Shown here: in pieces, positions 42,487 through 50,666 of the stretch | How positions within the stretch are numbered: position 1 is the first letter of the stretch | How the letters are laid out: each line of letters begins with the position of its first letter | DNA from: Hamadaea tsunoensis DSM 44101 | GTDB taxonomy: Bacteria; Actinomycetota; Actinomycetes; Mycobacteriales; Micromonosporaceae | Direction of reading: 5' to 3' | Length of the DNA stretch: 64,000 nt | NCBI RefSeq assembly: GCF_000428945.1 | Contig: NZ_AUAX01000029.1 | Span: forward strand, 1-64,000 | Position numbers and translations under genes: made by a program | The notes under the pieces: model-generated | What the model saw: only the letters and a program-made list of their open reading frames with translations | Database searches by the model: none | What the model was told of the DNA's origin: nothing

Positions 42487-43565
42487 GGCGCGCTCCGGAC
42501 GGGTGGCGGCGGCGAGGCCAGCGCGGCGGCCGCGGCGAGCAGCACGGCCAGCGCCGGGACGAGGGGGAGCGTCGGCCATCGCAGCGCTCCGCCGCCGGTC
42601 GGGTCGTAGCCGCTGCCCGCGGCGAGCACGACCGCCGCGCACAGGCCGCCGGCCGCGACCGTCCACTCCGGCCACTGCCACGGGTCCGGCCGGTAGCTGG
42701 TGCGGCTGACCCGCCGCCCGCCCAGGTACAGGCCGCCCGCGCAGAGCAGCGCCCCGGCGGCGAACCCGGCCAGGCCCACGGCGTGCGGCACGGTGACGTC
42801 GAGCAGCCCGTACACGCCCACGCACAGGCCGGCCAGCCCGGTCAGCAGCAGCAGGCCGGTCCACCGTCGCGACGACGCCGTGGCGGTGCCGGTGCCGCCG
42901 TAACCGCGGGAGTCCATCGCCGCGGCCAGCCGCAGCGACCGGTCGAGCGCGTCGTGCAGCACCGGGATCGCGATCGCCCGCAGCGCCCGCAGGCCGCTGG
43001 TGCGGCCCGCGCGCAGCCGCCGGGCGCGGACCACCCGCTGCACGCTCTCCACCAGCTGGGGCGCCACGCTCAGCGCGACGGTCACGGCCACGCCCAGTTC
43101 ATACAAGGCCCCCGGGAGTACGCGCAGCGCACGTTTCGGGTTCGCCAGGCTGTTCGCGGCGCCGACGCAGCACAGCAGGCAGGCCAGGCGCAGCCCGTCG
43201 AGCGCGGCGGACAGGACCGCCTCCAGGGACACCGGGCCGCCGAGCTGGATGCCGGCGTACCAGGCGGGGGTGGGGACGTGCGGCAGGCGGAACAGGATGT
43301 GGTCGCCGGGGGCGGTCCCGGTCGCGAAGACCGACCGGAACACGACCCGGATGACGATGATGACCAGGGCGGCGGTGAGGTAGTAGCGGAACGCGCGGGC
43401 CCACGGCGCGTCGGTACGCCGCAACGTGACCGTGACGCCGAGCACGCCGAAGATCAGCAGGAGCAGCAGCGGGTTGCCGGTCCGCCCGGCCGCGGTGGCC
43501 AGCGCGACCGCCCACAGCCACCAGGCGACCGGGTGCAGCGCGCGGGGCAGCCGGGCCTTACGCAT
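42483..43565 (-). CDS. ecfT: ECF transporter transmembrane (T) component, CbiQ-like
   Basis: 360 residues with about eight helices. The two coupling motifs of T-components are visible: VVRARRLRAGRTSGLRALRAIAIPVL and DRSLRLAAAMDSRGYGG, the latter the conserved A-x-x-x-RG box that contacts the ATPases. The C-terminal 110 residues add extra helices (LLLLTGLAGLCVGVYGLLD). The N-terminus overlaps the preceding surface-protein gene by 8 bp and the C-terminus overlaps the ATPase gene by 4 bp, so the operon is tightly translated together. Confidence 0.9.
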   Translation of the reverse strand: MRKARLPRALHPVAWWLWAVALATAAGRTGNPLLLLLIFGVLGVTVTLRRTDAPWARAFRYYLTAALVIIVIRVVFRSVFATGTAPGDHILFRLPHVPTPAWYAGIQLGGPVSLEAVLSAALDGLRLACLLCCVGAANSLANPKRALRVLPGALYELGVAVTVALSVAPQLVESVQRVVRARRLRAGRTSGLRALRAIAIPVLHDALDRSLRLAAAMDSRGYGGTGTATASSRRWTGLLLLTGLAGLCVGVYGLLDVTVPHAVGLAGFAAGALLCAGGLYLGGRRVSRTSYRPDPWQWPEWTVAAGGLCAAVVLAAGSGYDPTGGGALRWPTLPLVPALAVLLAAAAALASPPPPVRSAP

Positions 43566-44424
43566 CGGGCGGCCCGGCCCGGCGCCGGCGCACGACGACG
43601 GCGGTCGCCAGGCCCGCCAGGGCGAGCAGCCCGGCGGTGAGGATCAGCGGCAGCGCCGATCCGCCGTCCGGGTTCGCGGGCGGATCGGCCGCCGGTTCAG
43701 CATCCACAATGGATGCTTGTGTCCCGGGAGTTGCGGCTTCGGTCGACAGGCTCGGCGACGGTCCGGCGGTCCCGGTCGCCGCCGGCGTCGCCGTCGCAGC
43801 GGAGACTACAGTGGATGGTCGTGTGGACGTCGGCGCCCGGCCGGCGGGGCTGCTCGCCGGTGGTTTCGGCGCGGCCGGTGACGGTGACGCCGCGGCGTGC
43901 GCGCGGACGCGGTCCGGGCTGAAGGACGGCCGGCCCGATGTTCCGCCGTCGCCGGTCGCGCCGAAGGTCCACAGGTCGACGCTGCCGGGCTTGGGGTGGT
44001 AGCCGATCGCGCCGAGCTGGCTGTAGGACCACGAGTCCTGGCCCGGGTCGGCGTGCCAGTACGACCAGTACGCGGTGGCCGGCGGGGTGAGCACACACTT
44101 GTCGTCGGCGGCGGTGGGGAACTGCGTGCCGCTCTGGTAGCCGGAGTAGCCGATGCGGCAGACGAACCCGGGGCCGTCGTGCTGCGTACCGGCGGTCTTC
44201 CAGCCGCCCTGGTTGAGCAGTTCGTAGCCGGTCGTGGGGGTGGTGCCGCAGGCGCGCAGCAGCGGTCCGCCCCAGTGTCCGAAGTCGACGGCCAGGATGA
44301 CGCCCGAGGTCGGCGTGCACTTCGAGAGGGCCTGCGGTGCCGCGGCGGCCGGCCGTCCCACCACGAGGAGAAGGGCCGCCGCGAGTGTGACGGCCGCGGC
44401 GCGCGCCGGACGAGATAGGGGCAC
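43558..44424 (-). CDS. SCO2322-like surface protein, transcobalamin-like domain with C-terminal membrane anchor
   Basis: 288 residues from the GTG at 44424, set by AGGAGAG upstream and a following signal peptide (PLSRPARAAAVTLAAALL, cleavage near residue 30). The mature domain has four Cys (SKCTPTS, LRACGTT, FVCRIGY, DKCVLTP) and ATAYWSYWHADPGQDSWSYSQLGAIGYHPKPGSV, which resembles the W/Y-rich beta-grasp of transcobalamin-type DUF4430 domains. A Ser/Thr/Pro-rich stalk of about 100 residues and one membrane helix with RRRR follow, so it is displayed outside. First gene of the ECF operon, behind a cobalamin riboswitch. Predicted to capture corrinoids for the transporter; this is inference. Confidence 0.8.
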   Translation of the reverse strand: MPLSRPARAAAVTLAAALLLVVGRPAAAAPQALSKCTPTSGVILAVDFGHWGGPLLRACGTTPTTGYELLNQGGWKTAGTQHDGPGFVCRIGYSGYQSGTQFPTAADDKCVLTPPATAYWSYWHADPGQDSWSYSQLGAIGYHPKPGSVDLWTFGATGDGGTSGRPSFSPDRVRAHAAASPSPAAPKPPASSPAGRAPTSTRPSTVVSAATATPAATGTAGPSPSLSTEAATPGTQASIVDAEPAADPPANPDGGSALPLILTAGLLALAGLATAVVVRRRRAGPPDA

Positions 44425-44474
44425 GGGTCTCTCCTGTCCGCGCCGTGGACCACGACGACGCAAGGGGGGTCAGC

Positions 44475-44561
44475 GATTCGGGCAGGTAATCCGACTCGTC
44501 CCGAAGGACCTACGGCTGCGGGCCAGTGCCGGAATTCGACCGGCTTCCCCTGCCCAGAATC
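44475..44561 (-). promoter_or_regulatory. Cobalamin riboswitch (short form) controlling the ECF transporter operon
   Basis: Read on the minus strand: GATTCTGGGCAG (44561-44550) pairs with CTGCCCGAATC (44485-44475) as P1. Between them are GGGGAAGCCGGTCGAATTCC, then CACTGGCCCGCAGCCGTA, then GAGTCGGATTACCTGCCC. These are the conserved B12-riboswitch segments (GGGAA, CCGGT-gaA-tCCGG, CxGxCCCGCAxCGGT, AGTCGGATACCTGCC). At about 87 nt it lacks the long side arms of the nrd copy and is closer to the short class II type. About 50 nt separate it from the GTG of the surface protein, whose ribosome site it could mask. Confidence 0.85.
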
Positions 44562-44567
44562 ACCGCC

Positions 44568-44597
44568 ATCCGACCACACCGGAACACACCGCGTCAA
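44568..44597 (-). promoter_or_regulatory. Predicted promoter of the ECF operon
   Basis: Minus strand TTGACG (44597-44592), 18 bp, TCGGAT (44573-44568). A start about 7 bases on would fall at about 44561, exactly the first base of the riboswitch P1 stem, which supports both calls. Confidence 0.5.
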
Positions 44598-44631
44598 CGC
44601 GTACGCCTCGGTCGGCAAGCGCGACACGCCG

Positions 44632-44678
44632 CCACAGCATGTTGTGTTGAACGAAGAGGGTGCCCCCATATATGGTGT
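44632..44678 (+). promoter_or_regulatory. nrdAB promoter with two NrdR boxes
   Basis: Box 1 CCACAGCATGTTGTGT (44632-44647) and box 2 CCCCCATATATGGTGT (44663-44678) match the NrdR consensus acaCwAtATaTwGtgt at 12 and 11 of 16 positions and are 31 bp apart, three helical turns, the usual NrdR spacing. TTGAAC (44647-44652) and TATATG/ATATGG about 16-17 bp later are the likely -35 and -10, so NrdR would sit on the promoter. Confidence 0.75.
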
Positions 44679-44861
44679 GCGTGTTGCTGGTTCGGCCGAT
44701 CTGGTCGAGGCAAGAGGGAACCCGGTGCGAATCCGGGACTGCCCCGCAGCGGTGAGCGGGAACGACCGCCGTCAACAGCACTGGGCCGCCGGCCTGGGAA
44801 GCGACGGCCAGTAGGCGACTCGAAAGAGTCTTCGCCCGCGAGTCCGAAGACCTGCCAGCGC
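44676..44861 (+). promoter_or_regulatory. Cobalamin riboswitch controlling nrdAB
   Basis: Conserved B12-aptamer segments in order: GTTGCTGG (P1 5' side), GAGGGAACCCGGTGCGAATC, CCGGGACTGCCCCGCAGCGG, then a variable arm, CACTGGGCCGCCGGCCTGGGAAG, and the closing AGTCCGAAGACCTGCCAGC at 44841-44859. Complete long-form AdoCbl type. In Streptomyces an equivalent element represses nrdABS when cobalamin is abundant (established). It is immediately followed by a hairpin that can serve as expression platform. Confidence 0.93.
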
Positions 44862-44885
44862 ACCGCGTGCCGGACGGCACGCGGT
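44862..44885 (+). terminator. Riboswitch expression-platform hairpin
   Basis: ACCGCGTGCC-GGAC-GGCACGCGGT, perfect 10-bp stem with a tetraloop, starting directly after the riboswitch core; its left strand abuts the P1 closing strand. No U-run follows, as is common for high-GC terminators. Confidence 0.65.
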
Positions 44886-45005
44886 GGTCGAAGGCCGCGC
44901 GGGACGGCCGACGCCGCAGCTGGGTCCGGCCATGCGCCGGCCCGGCGGCGTCCCCCTGCGCGCCCGGCGACCGCTGTGGCGACGACGAGGGGGAATGACC
45001 ACGTG

Positions 45006-47366
45006 ATGCAGGTACGCAAACGCGACGGCCGGCTGGAGCCGGTCGACGTGAACAAGATCGTGCGGGCGGTCGAGCGGTGGGCCGGCGACCTGGACGAGGT
45101 GGACCCGCTGCGGGTCGCGACGAAGACGATCAACGGCCTGTACGACGGCGCGTCGACGGCGGAGCTGGACCGGCTGTCGATCCAGACGGCCGCCGAGCTG
45201 ACCGGCGAGGAGCCGCAGTACTCGAAGCTGGCCGCCCGGCTGCTGGTCGCCTACGTCGCCGAGGAGGTACGCGACCAGGGCGTGGCCGCGTTCAGCGAGT
45301 CCATCCGCTACGGACACCAGCTGGGCCTGATCGGCGACACGACGGCCGACTTCGTGGCCCGGCACGCCGCCGAGCTCGACGCGGCCGTCGACGAGTCCAA
45401 CGACCTGCGGTTCGAATACTTCGGGGTACGCACGGTCGCCGACCGCTACCTGCTGCGCCACCCGCAGACCCGGCTGGTCGTCGAGACGCCGCAGTACTGG
45501 CTGCTGCGCGTGGCGTGCGGGCTGTCGTCGACCGCCGAGGAGGCGATCGGCTTCTACCGGCTGATGTCGAGCCTGGCCTACCTGCCCAGCTCGCCGACCC
45601 TGTTCAACTCCGGCACGCGGCACACCCAGATGTCGTCGTGCTTCCTGGTCGACTCGCCGCGCGACGAACTGGACTCGATCTACGAGCGGTACCACCAGGT
45701 GGCGCGGCTGTCGAAGTTCTCCGGCGGGATCGGGATCTCGTGGTCGCGCGTACGCGGCCGGGGCGCGCTGATCCGCGGGACGAACGGGACGTCCAACGGG
45801 ATCGTGCCGTTCCTCAAGACCCTCGACGCCGGGGTGGCCGCCGTCAACCAGGGCGGCCGGCGCAAGGGCGCGGCCTGCGTCTACCTCGAACCGTGGCACC
45901 CGGACATCGAGCAGTTCCTGGAGCTGCGCGACAACACCGGCGAGGACGCGCGGCGTACGCACAACCTGAACCTGGCCAACTGGCTGCCCGACGAGTTCAT
46001 GCGGCGGGTCGAGGCCGACGGCGAATGGTCGCTCATCGACCCGTCCGACGCCCCGGACCTGCCGGACCTGTGGGGGGAGGAGTTCGAGGCGGCGTACCGG
46101 GCGGCGGAAAAGAAGGCCGTGAAGACCGTCAAGGCCCGCGACCTCTACGGCCGGATGATGCGTACGCTCGCCCAGACCGGCAACGGCTGGATGACGTTCA
46201 AGGACGCCGCGAACCGGCTGTCGAACCAGACCGGCGCGCCGGGCAACGTGATCCACCTGTCGAACCTGTGCACCGAGATCCTCGAGGTCAACAGCGACGA
46301 GGAGACCGCGGTCTGCAACCTCGGCTCGATCAACCTCGGGGCGCACGTCACCGCCGACGGCGTCGACTGGGCGAAGCTGCGCGCGACCGTGCGTACGGCG
46401 GTGGTGTTCCTCGACCGGGTCATCGACATCAACTACTACCCGTCGCAGCAGGCCGAGGCGTCCAACCCGCGCTGGCGGCCGGTCGGCCTCGGCCTGATGG
46501 GCCTGCAGGACGCGTTCTTCACCCTGCGGCTGCCGTTCGACTCCGACGCCGCCCGCGAGCTGTCCACCGCCGTCCAGGAGGAGATCTTCCTGACCGCGCT
46601 GGAGGCTTCCGTCGAGCTCGCCGCGCGGTTCGGCCCGCATCCGGCGTACGCGGAAACCCGTGCCGCCCGCGGTGAGCTGCACCCGCAGCTGTGGGGCGCG
46701 GCGCTGGGCCAGCCCGACCGGTGGAGCGCCGTCCAGGCGCAGATCGCCGAGCACGGGCTGCGCAACTCGCTGCTGATCGCGATCGCGCCGACGGCGACCA
46801 TCGCCTCGATCGCCGGCTGCTACGAGTGCATCGAGCCGCAGGTGTCCAACCTGTTCAAGCGCGAGACGATGTCCGGCGAGTTCCTGCAGATCAACACCTA
46901 CCTCGTACGCGAGCTCAAGGACCGCGGCCTGTGGACCGCCCCGGTCCGCGAGCGGATCAAGCGGGCCGAAGGTTCGGTGGCCGACCTGGCCGAACTGCCG
47001 GCCGAGGTCCGCGAACTGTTCCGCACGGCCTGGGAACTGCCGCAGCGGGCGTTGATCGACCTGGCCGCGGCGCGGGCGCCGTTCATCGACCAGTCGCAGT
47101 CGCTGAACCTGTTCCTCAGCGCGCCGACGATCGGCAAACTCTCCTCGATGTACCTGTACGCCTGGAAGTCGGGCCTGAAGACGACCTACTACCTGCGTTC
47201 GCGGCCGGCGACCCGGATCCAGCAGGCGACCGTGGCGGTGCTGCCCGCCCAGGCTGCTCCTGCTCCTTCCGTTGCCAGCCCGTCCCTTGCCGGCCCGGCT
47301 CTTTCCATGGCGCCCGTGGTGGCGCTGACGCTCGAGAACCCCGAAGTCTGCGAGGCCTGCCAGTGA
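45006..47366 (+). CDS. nrdA: Class Ia ribonucleoside-diphosphate reductase, large subunit
   Basis: 786 residues, full length. ATG 45006 with GAGGGGGAA upstream (a GTG one codon before is the alternative). The ATP-cone is at 1-90 (MQVRKRDGRLEPVDVNKIVRA). Active-site features: QMSSCFLVD Cys near 212, NLCTEILEVN near 422, and the radical-transfer tyrosines in SSMYLYAWKSGLKTTYYLR near 715. The C-terminal redox pair is CEAC at 782-785, regenerated by thioredoxin. It makes deoxyribonucleotides from ribonucleoside diphosphates. Controlled by the cobalamin riboswitch and NrdR boxes upstream. Stop overlaps nrdB by GTGA. Confidence 0.97.
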   Translation: MQVRKRDGRLEPVDVNKIVRAVERWAGDLDEVDPLRVATKTINGLYDGASTAELDRLSIQTAAELTGEEPQYSKLAARLLVAYVAEEVRDQGVAAFSESIRYGHQLGLIGDTTADFVARHAAELDAAVDESNDLRFEYFGVRTVADRYLLRHPQTRLVVETPQYWLLRVACGLSSTAEEAIGFYRLMSSLAYLPSSPTLFNSGTRHTQMSSCFLVDSPRDELDSIYERYHQVARLSKFSGGIGISWSRVRGRGALIRGTNGTSNGIVPFLKTLDAGVAAVNQGGRRKGAACVYLEPWHPDIEQFLELRDNTGEDARRTHNLNLANWLPDEFMRRVEADGEWSLIDPSDAPDLPDLWGEEFEAAYRAAEKKAVKTVKARDLYGRMMRTLAQTGNGWMTFKDAANRLSNQTGAPGNVIHLSNLCTEILEVNSDEETAVCNLGSINLGAHVTADGVDWAKLRATVRTAVVFLDRVIDINYYPSQQAEASNPRWRPVGLGLMGLQDAFFTLRLPFDSDAARELSTAVQEEIFLTALEASVELAARFGPHPAYAETRAARGELHPQLWGAALGQPDRWSAVQAQIAEHGLRNSLLIAIAPTATIASIAGCYECIEPQVSNLFKRETMSGEFLQINTYLVRELKDRGLWTAPVRERIKRAEGSVADLAELPAEVRELFRTAWELPQRALIDLAAARAPFIDQSQSLNLFLSAPTIGKLSSMYLYAWKSGLKTTYYLRSRPATRIQQATVAVLPAQAAPAPSVASPSLAGPALSMAPVVALTLENPEVCEACQ

Positions 47367-48403
47367 CCACCGTTTCGTCACCCACCCGTGCCGTCGGCCA
47401 GACGCACGCGCTGCTCGACCCCGGCATGGACCTCACCCTGCGGCCGATGCGCTACCCGCGGTTCTTCGACCGGTTCCGCGACGCGATCAAGAACACGTGG
47501 ACGGTCGAGGAGGTGGACCTGCACTCCGACCTCGCGGACCTGGCGAAGCTGTCGGCGGCCGAACGCCACCTGGTGTCGCGGCTGGTCGCGTTCTTCGCCA
47601 CCGGCGACACGATCGTGGCGAACAACCTGGTGCTCAACCTCTACCAGCACGTCAACTCGCCCGAGGGGCGGCTCTACCTGTCCCGGCAGCTGTTCGAGGA
47701 GGCCGTGCACGTCCAGTTCTACCTGAACCTGCTCGACACGTACGTGCCGGACGAGGACGAGCGCACGGCGGCGTTCGCGGCCGTGGACAACATCCCGTCG
47801 ATCGCGCGCAAGGCGGAGTTCTGCTTCCGCTGGATCGACTCCGTGTTCGAGCTGCGCCGACTGTCCACCCGGGACGACCGGCGGGCGTTCCTGCTCAACC
47901 TGATCTGCTTCGCGGCGTGCATCGAGGGCCTGTTCTTCTACGGCGCCTTCGCCTACGTCTACTTCCTGCGCTCGCGGGGGCTGCTGCACGGGCTGGCGTC
48001 CGGCACGAACTGGGTGTTCCGCGACGAGTCGATGCACATGGCGTTCGCGTTCGACGTCATCGACACCGTCCGCGCCGAGGAGCCCGACCTGTTCGACGAC
48101 CGCATGCGCGACGAGGTACGCGCGATGCTGGCCGAGGCGGTCGAGTGCGAGGTCCAGTTCGCCGAAGATCTGCTGGAGCAGGGCGTGTCCGGGATGTCAC
48201 CGGCCGACATGCGCGAATACCTGCAGCACGTGGCCGACCGGCGGCTGGCGCTGCTGGGCATCGAGCCGATGTACGGCAGCCGCAACCCGTTCGCCTTCAT
48301 GGAACTGCAGGACGTCCAGGAGCTGTCGAACTTCTTCGAGCGGCGGGTGTCGGCGTACCAGGTGGGGGTGACCGGGACCGTCAGCTTCGACGACGAGTTC
48401 TGA
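47363..48403 (+). CDS. nrdB: Class Ia ribonucleotide reductase, small (radical) subunit
   Basis: 346 residues from GTG 47363, overlapping nrdA by 4 bp. Diiron and radical residues: FFATGDTIVANN, FEEAVHVQFY (Glu, His and, four residues on, the radical Tyr as in E. coli E115/H118/Y122), FCFRWID and NWVFRDESMHMAF. It holds the stable tyrosyl radical that starts catalysis in NrdA; the oxygen-dependent cofactor is independent of B12. The conserved C-terminal tail (VSFDDEF) docks on NrdA. No nrdS/AraC-type gene follows, unlike in S. coelicolor. Confidence 0.97.
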   Translation: MTTVSSPTRAVGQTHALLDPGMDLTLRPMRYPRFFDRFRDAIKNTWTVEEVDLHSDLADLAKLSAAERHLVSRLVAFFATGDTIVANNLVLNLYQHVNSPEGRLYLSRQLFEEAVHVQFYLNLLDTYVPDEDERTAAFAAVDNIPSIARKAEFCFRWIDSVFELRRLSTRDDRRAFLLNLICFAACIEGLFFYGAFAYVYFLRSRGLLHGLASGTNWVFRDESMHMAFAFDVIDTVRAEEPDLFDDRMRDEVRAMLAEAVECEVQFAEDLLEQGVSGMSPADMREYLQHVADRRLALLGIEPMYGSRNPFAFMELQDVQELSNFFERRVSAYQVGVTGTVSFDDEF

Positions 48404-48492
48404 CGGGCCGATCCCGCGCCGGTCCGGAAATCCTGGACCGGCGCGCGGCCGTCTCGATCATGGGCTGACCGGCTTCGCGAGGGTGGATCTTG

Positions 48493-48552
48493 ACGGATGT
48501 CTGGAAAATGACGCCACGACGGCAAGAATGATGTTCCTTTCCGGGCATCCGT
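48493..48552. terminator. Probable terminator after nrdAB
   Basis: ACGGATGTCTGGAAA (48493-48507) pairs with TTTCCGGGCATCCGT (48538-48552) with only two G-T wobbles around a 30-nt loop, between the convergent nrdB and HEAT-like genes. Confidence 0.55.
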
Positions 48553-48570
48553 GTCTGCTCTCACTCCGGA

Positions 48571-49857
48571 TCAGGGGACGTGCGGCGTATCCGAAGCCAG
48601 GCGTACGCCGGCGGCCGCGCGTACCTCGGCATTCTCCAACGCGTCGTCGCGCAACTCGGCAAGCAACTGTTGAGCCAGGGGCGATCCGCTGTCGACGTGC
48701 TCGGCGGCGAGCAGCCGGACGCCGGGCTCGCAGTCGAGGAGGCAGGTCGGCAGCAGTCCGGTCACCCGGTCCCGGTCGAGGATGAGCAGGCTGCGCAGGT
48801 AAGCGGCCCGCTCGTAGGAGTGCGGCGACGTCGTGAGGAGGCGGCCGGTGACGCGTACGGCTTCCGTGTGGGCGGCCGACGTGCCAGGACCGAGAATCCT
48901 GGCCAGCCCCGCGGTGAGGGTGTCGAAGCCGCACAGGTCGCCGTCACGCGACCGGAGCCACTCCACCGATCGGAACAGCTGCTCGACGTCCTCCTCGCCG
49001 CCGTGTTCGGCGAGGATGGTCATCCCGGTCCAGGCCAGCGGATGGCCGTGGTCGCGAGCCCAACCGCGGGCGTGGCCGAGCGCGATGTCACCCAGCGCGC
49101 GCAGGACGCTGTGCAACGGCAGGCTGAGGTCAATTCTGTCTAAGATGGACAGTAGCTGCGGTGCCGGCTCGCGACGACGCAAAGTTCTCAGGACGGCCAG
49201 CGCCTTCGGCCGGTCGGCGTCGGTCAGCAGAGTGAGAAGGCGGTCCGTGGAAAGATCGGCGAAGCATTGCCGACGTCGAGCGGCTCTCACCGGCCAGGAC
49301 CCGCACATGGCGTCGATGCGCGCATCCCGGCCGCGCCACGACTCCCATGGCCGCTCGTGCGGGAACACCGTGCTCGGCTCAAGACGTTCGGCGGCCACCT
49401 CCCAGAGGTCGTCCCACCAGTCCCGTGGCCATGAGTGGCTGATGGTCGTGAGGGTGTCGGCCCAGCGCGGGCCATCGCGAACGTACGCGCGCAGCAGCGT
49501 CCGCGCGTCGGGGTCTCCGCCGAGGGCGAGCGTGGTCAGGACGCCTTGGGCCAGGTCGAATTGGTTGTCCACGTCGTTCGGATCAGGCTCGTCGTGCGAT
49601 CCGCCCGGGCCGCAGGCGCGCAGCTGCCGGTCGAGCCCGGCGATGTCGAGGTGGAGATCGCGTACCAGCCGGGCGAGGTAGACGTCACGGTCGTCGACCT
49701 GCCAGTCCCACCGGTGGTCGCGGCGCAGGCACTCCCAGACGAGATCGCCGGCGGCGGGATCGAACCGAGCCCGGTAGGCCGCCTTGCCCAGCCCGCGTTG
49801 CAGCCGGCCACGAAACGTGCGAGCCGAGTCGTAGGTCCACGAAACGTCGCTGCTCAT
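48571..49857 (-). CDS. HEAT-repeat-like helical protein, unknown function
   Basis: 428 residues from MSSDVSWTYDSARTF (the frame extends 40 codons upstream without homology). It is almost wholly helical, with repeated units such as LLTLLTDADRPKALAVLRTLRRREPAPQLLSIL and DVEQLFRSVEWLRSRDGDLCGFDTLTAGL, consistent with HEAT/armadillo-like solenoids. No catalytic motif, signal or membrane segment. Many such proteins in actinobacteria are scaffolds. Orphan gene. Confidence 0.75.
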   Translation of the reverse strand: MSSDVSWTYDSARTFRGRLQRGLGKAAYRARFDPAAGDLVWECLRRDHRWDWQVDDRDVYLARLVRDLHLDIAGLDRQLRACGPGGSHDEPDPNDVDNQFDLAQGVLTTLALGGDPDARTLLRAYVRDGPRWADTLTTISHSWPRDWWDDLWEVAAERLEPSTVFPHERPWESWRGRDARIDAMCGSWPVRAARRRQCFADLSTDRLLTLLTDADRPKALAVLRTLRRREPAPQLLSILDRIDLSLPLHSVLRALGDIALGHARGWARDHGHPLAWTGMTILAEHGGEEDVEQLFRSVEWLRSRDGDLCGFDTLTAGLARILGPGTSAAHTEAVRVTGRLLTTSPHSYERAAYLRSLLILDRDRVTGLLPTCLLDCEPGVRLLAAEHVDSGSPLAQQLLAELRDDALENAEVRAAAGVRLASDTPHVP

Positions 49858-50089
49858 CGAGGGTGATTCTGGGGCGCCATTGGGCGCTCGGCAACCGAGA
49901 TCGGATTGTCGTACCGCCCGGTTACGGTGTCGGCGGACAGGCCGGACTGAGCTACCCCTCGAGGATCGCGCGGCCAAGGGCGGCGGGTCGTGTTAGGTCC
50001 CCGGCGTGTCCCGGGACCGAAAAGGGAATTCCGTGACACCGCCGCCCGTCCGCGCAACCGGCGATCTCCCGCTCGCCGCGGAAAGTAGT

Positions 50090-50118
50090 TTGCCTGGTTG
50101 CGCGACCTGCGGCACTCT
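50090..50118 (+). promoter_or_regulatory. Possible promoter giving a leaderless GNAT mRNA
   Basis: TTGCCT (50090-50095), 17 bp, CACTCT (50113-50118). The GTG start follows only 7 bases later and no ribosome site is present, as expected of a leaderless message. Confidence 0.35.
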
Positions 50119-50125
50119 TCGCGGT

Positions 50126-50620
50126 GTGATCGAAACGCTTGTGCTCGCCGAGGGCGACTGGAAGATCTGGCGCGAGCTGCGGCTAACCGCGCTGACGGAA
50201 GCGCCGTACGCCTTCGGTTCCAGGCTGGCGGACTGGCAGGGTGACGGCGACCGCGAGGAGCGGTGGCGCGATCGGCTGGCCATCCCCGGCTCGTACAACA
50301 TCGTGGCGTTGCTTGACGGGCAGCCCGTCGGGATGGCCAGCGGGGTGCCGACAGAACTGGACGGCGTCGTCGAGCTGATCTCGATGTATGTGGCACCGGC
50401 CGGCCGTGGTCAGGGTGTGGGCGACCACCTCGTGCAGGCGGTCGGGCAGTGGGCGCGGCAGGCCGGCGCGGGGACGCTGCGGCTGGCCGTGACGGAAGGC
50501 AACGAGAACGCCCAGGCGCTCTACGAACGGAACGGATTCCGCGACACGGGGGAGCCCGGCGATCTCATGTCCGACGGTCTGCGTCGCGAGCACATCATGG
50601 CCAAGAGCCTCAGCATCTGA
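50126..50620 (+). CDS. GNAT-family N-acetyltransferase
   Basis: 164 residues from GTG 50126 (MIETLVLAEGDWKIWRELRLTAL), where the fold begins. The acetyl-CoA loop is clear: ELISMYVAPAGRGQGVGDHLVQAV near residue 90, followed by LAVTEGNENAQALYERNGFRDTG. Substrate unknown; related enzymes acetylate antibiotics, polyamines or protein N-termini. The frame continues 40 codons upstream, but those do not look like GNAT. Divergent from the HEAT-like gene; the 268-bp gap shows only the weak promoter. Confidence 0.88.
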   Translation: MIETLVLAEGDWKIWRELRLTALTEAPYAFGSRLADWQGDGDREERWRDRLAIPGSYNIVALLDGQPVGMASGVPTELDGVVELISMYVAPAGRGQGVGDHLVQAVGQWARQAGAGTLRLAVTEGNENAQALYERNGFRDTGEPGDLMSDGLRREHIMAKSLSI

Positions 50621-50666
50621 CGGTCGGCAGGTGATCTAGGCGGCGCCTTGCGAGGTCAGGCGCCCC

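Noticed and set aside
49858-49977. N-terminal extension of the HEAT-like protein to 49977
   Set aside because: The 40 extra residues are Arg/Ser-rich and unlike the helical body; the ATG at 49857 is adequate.
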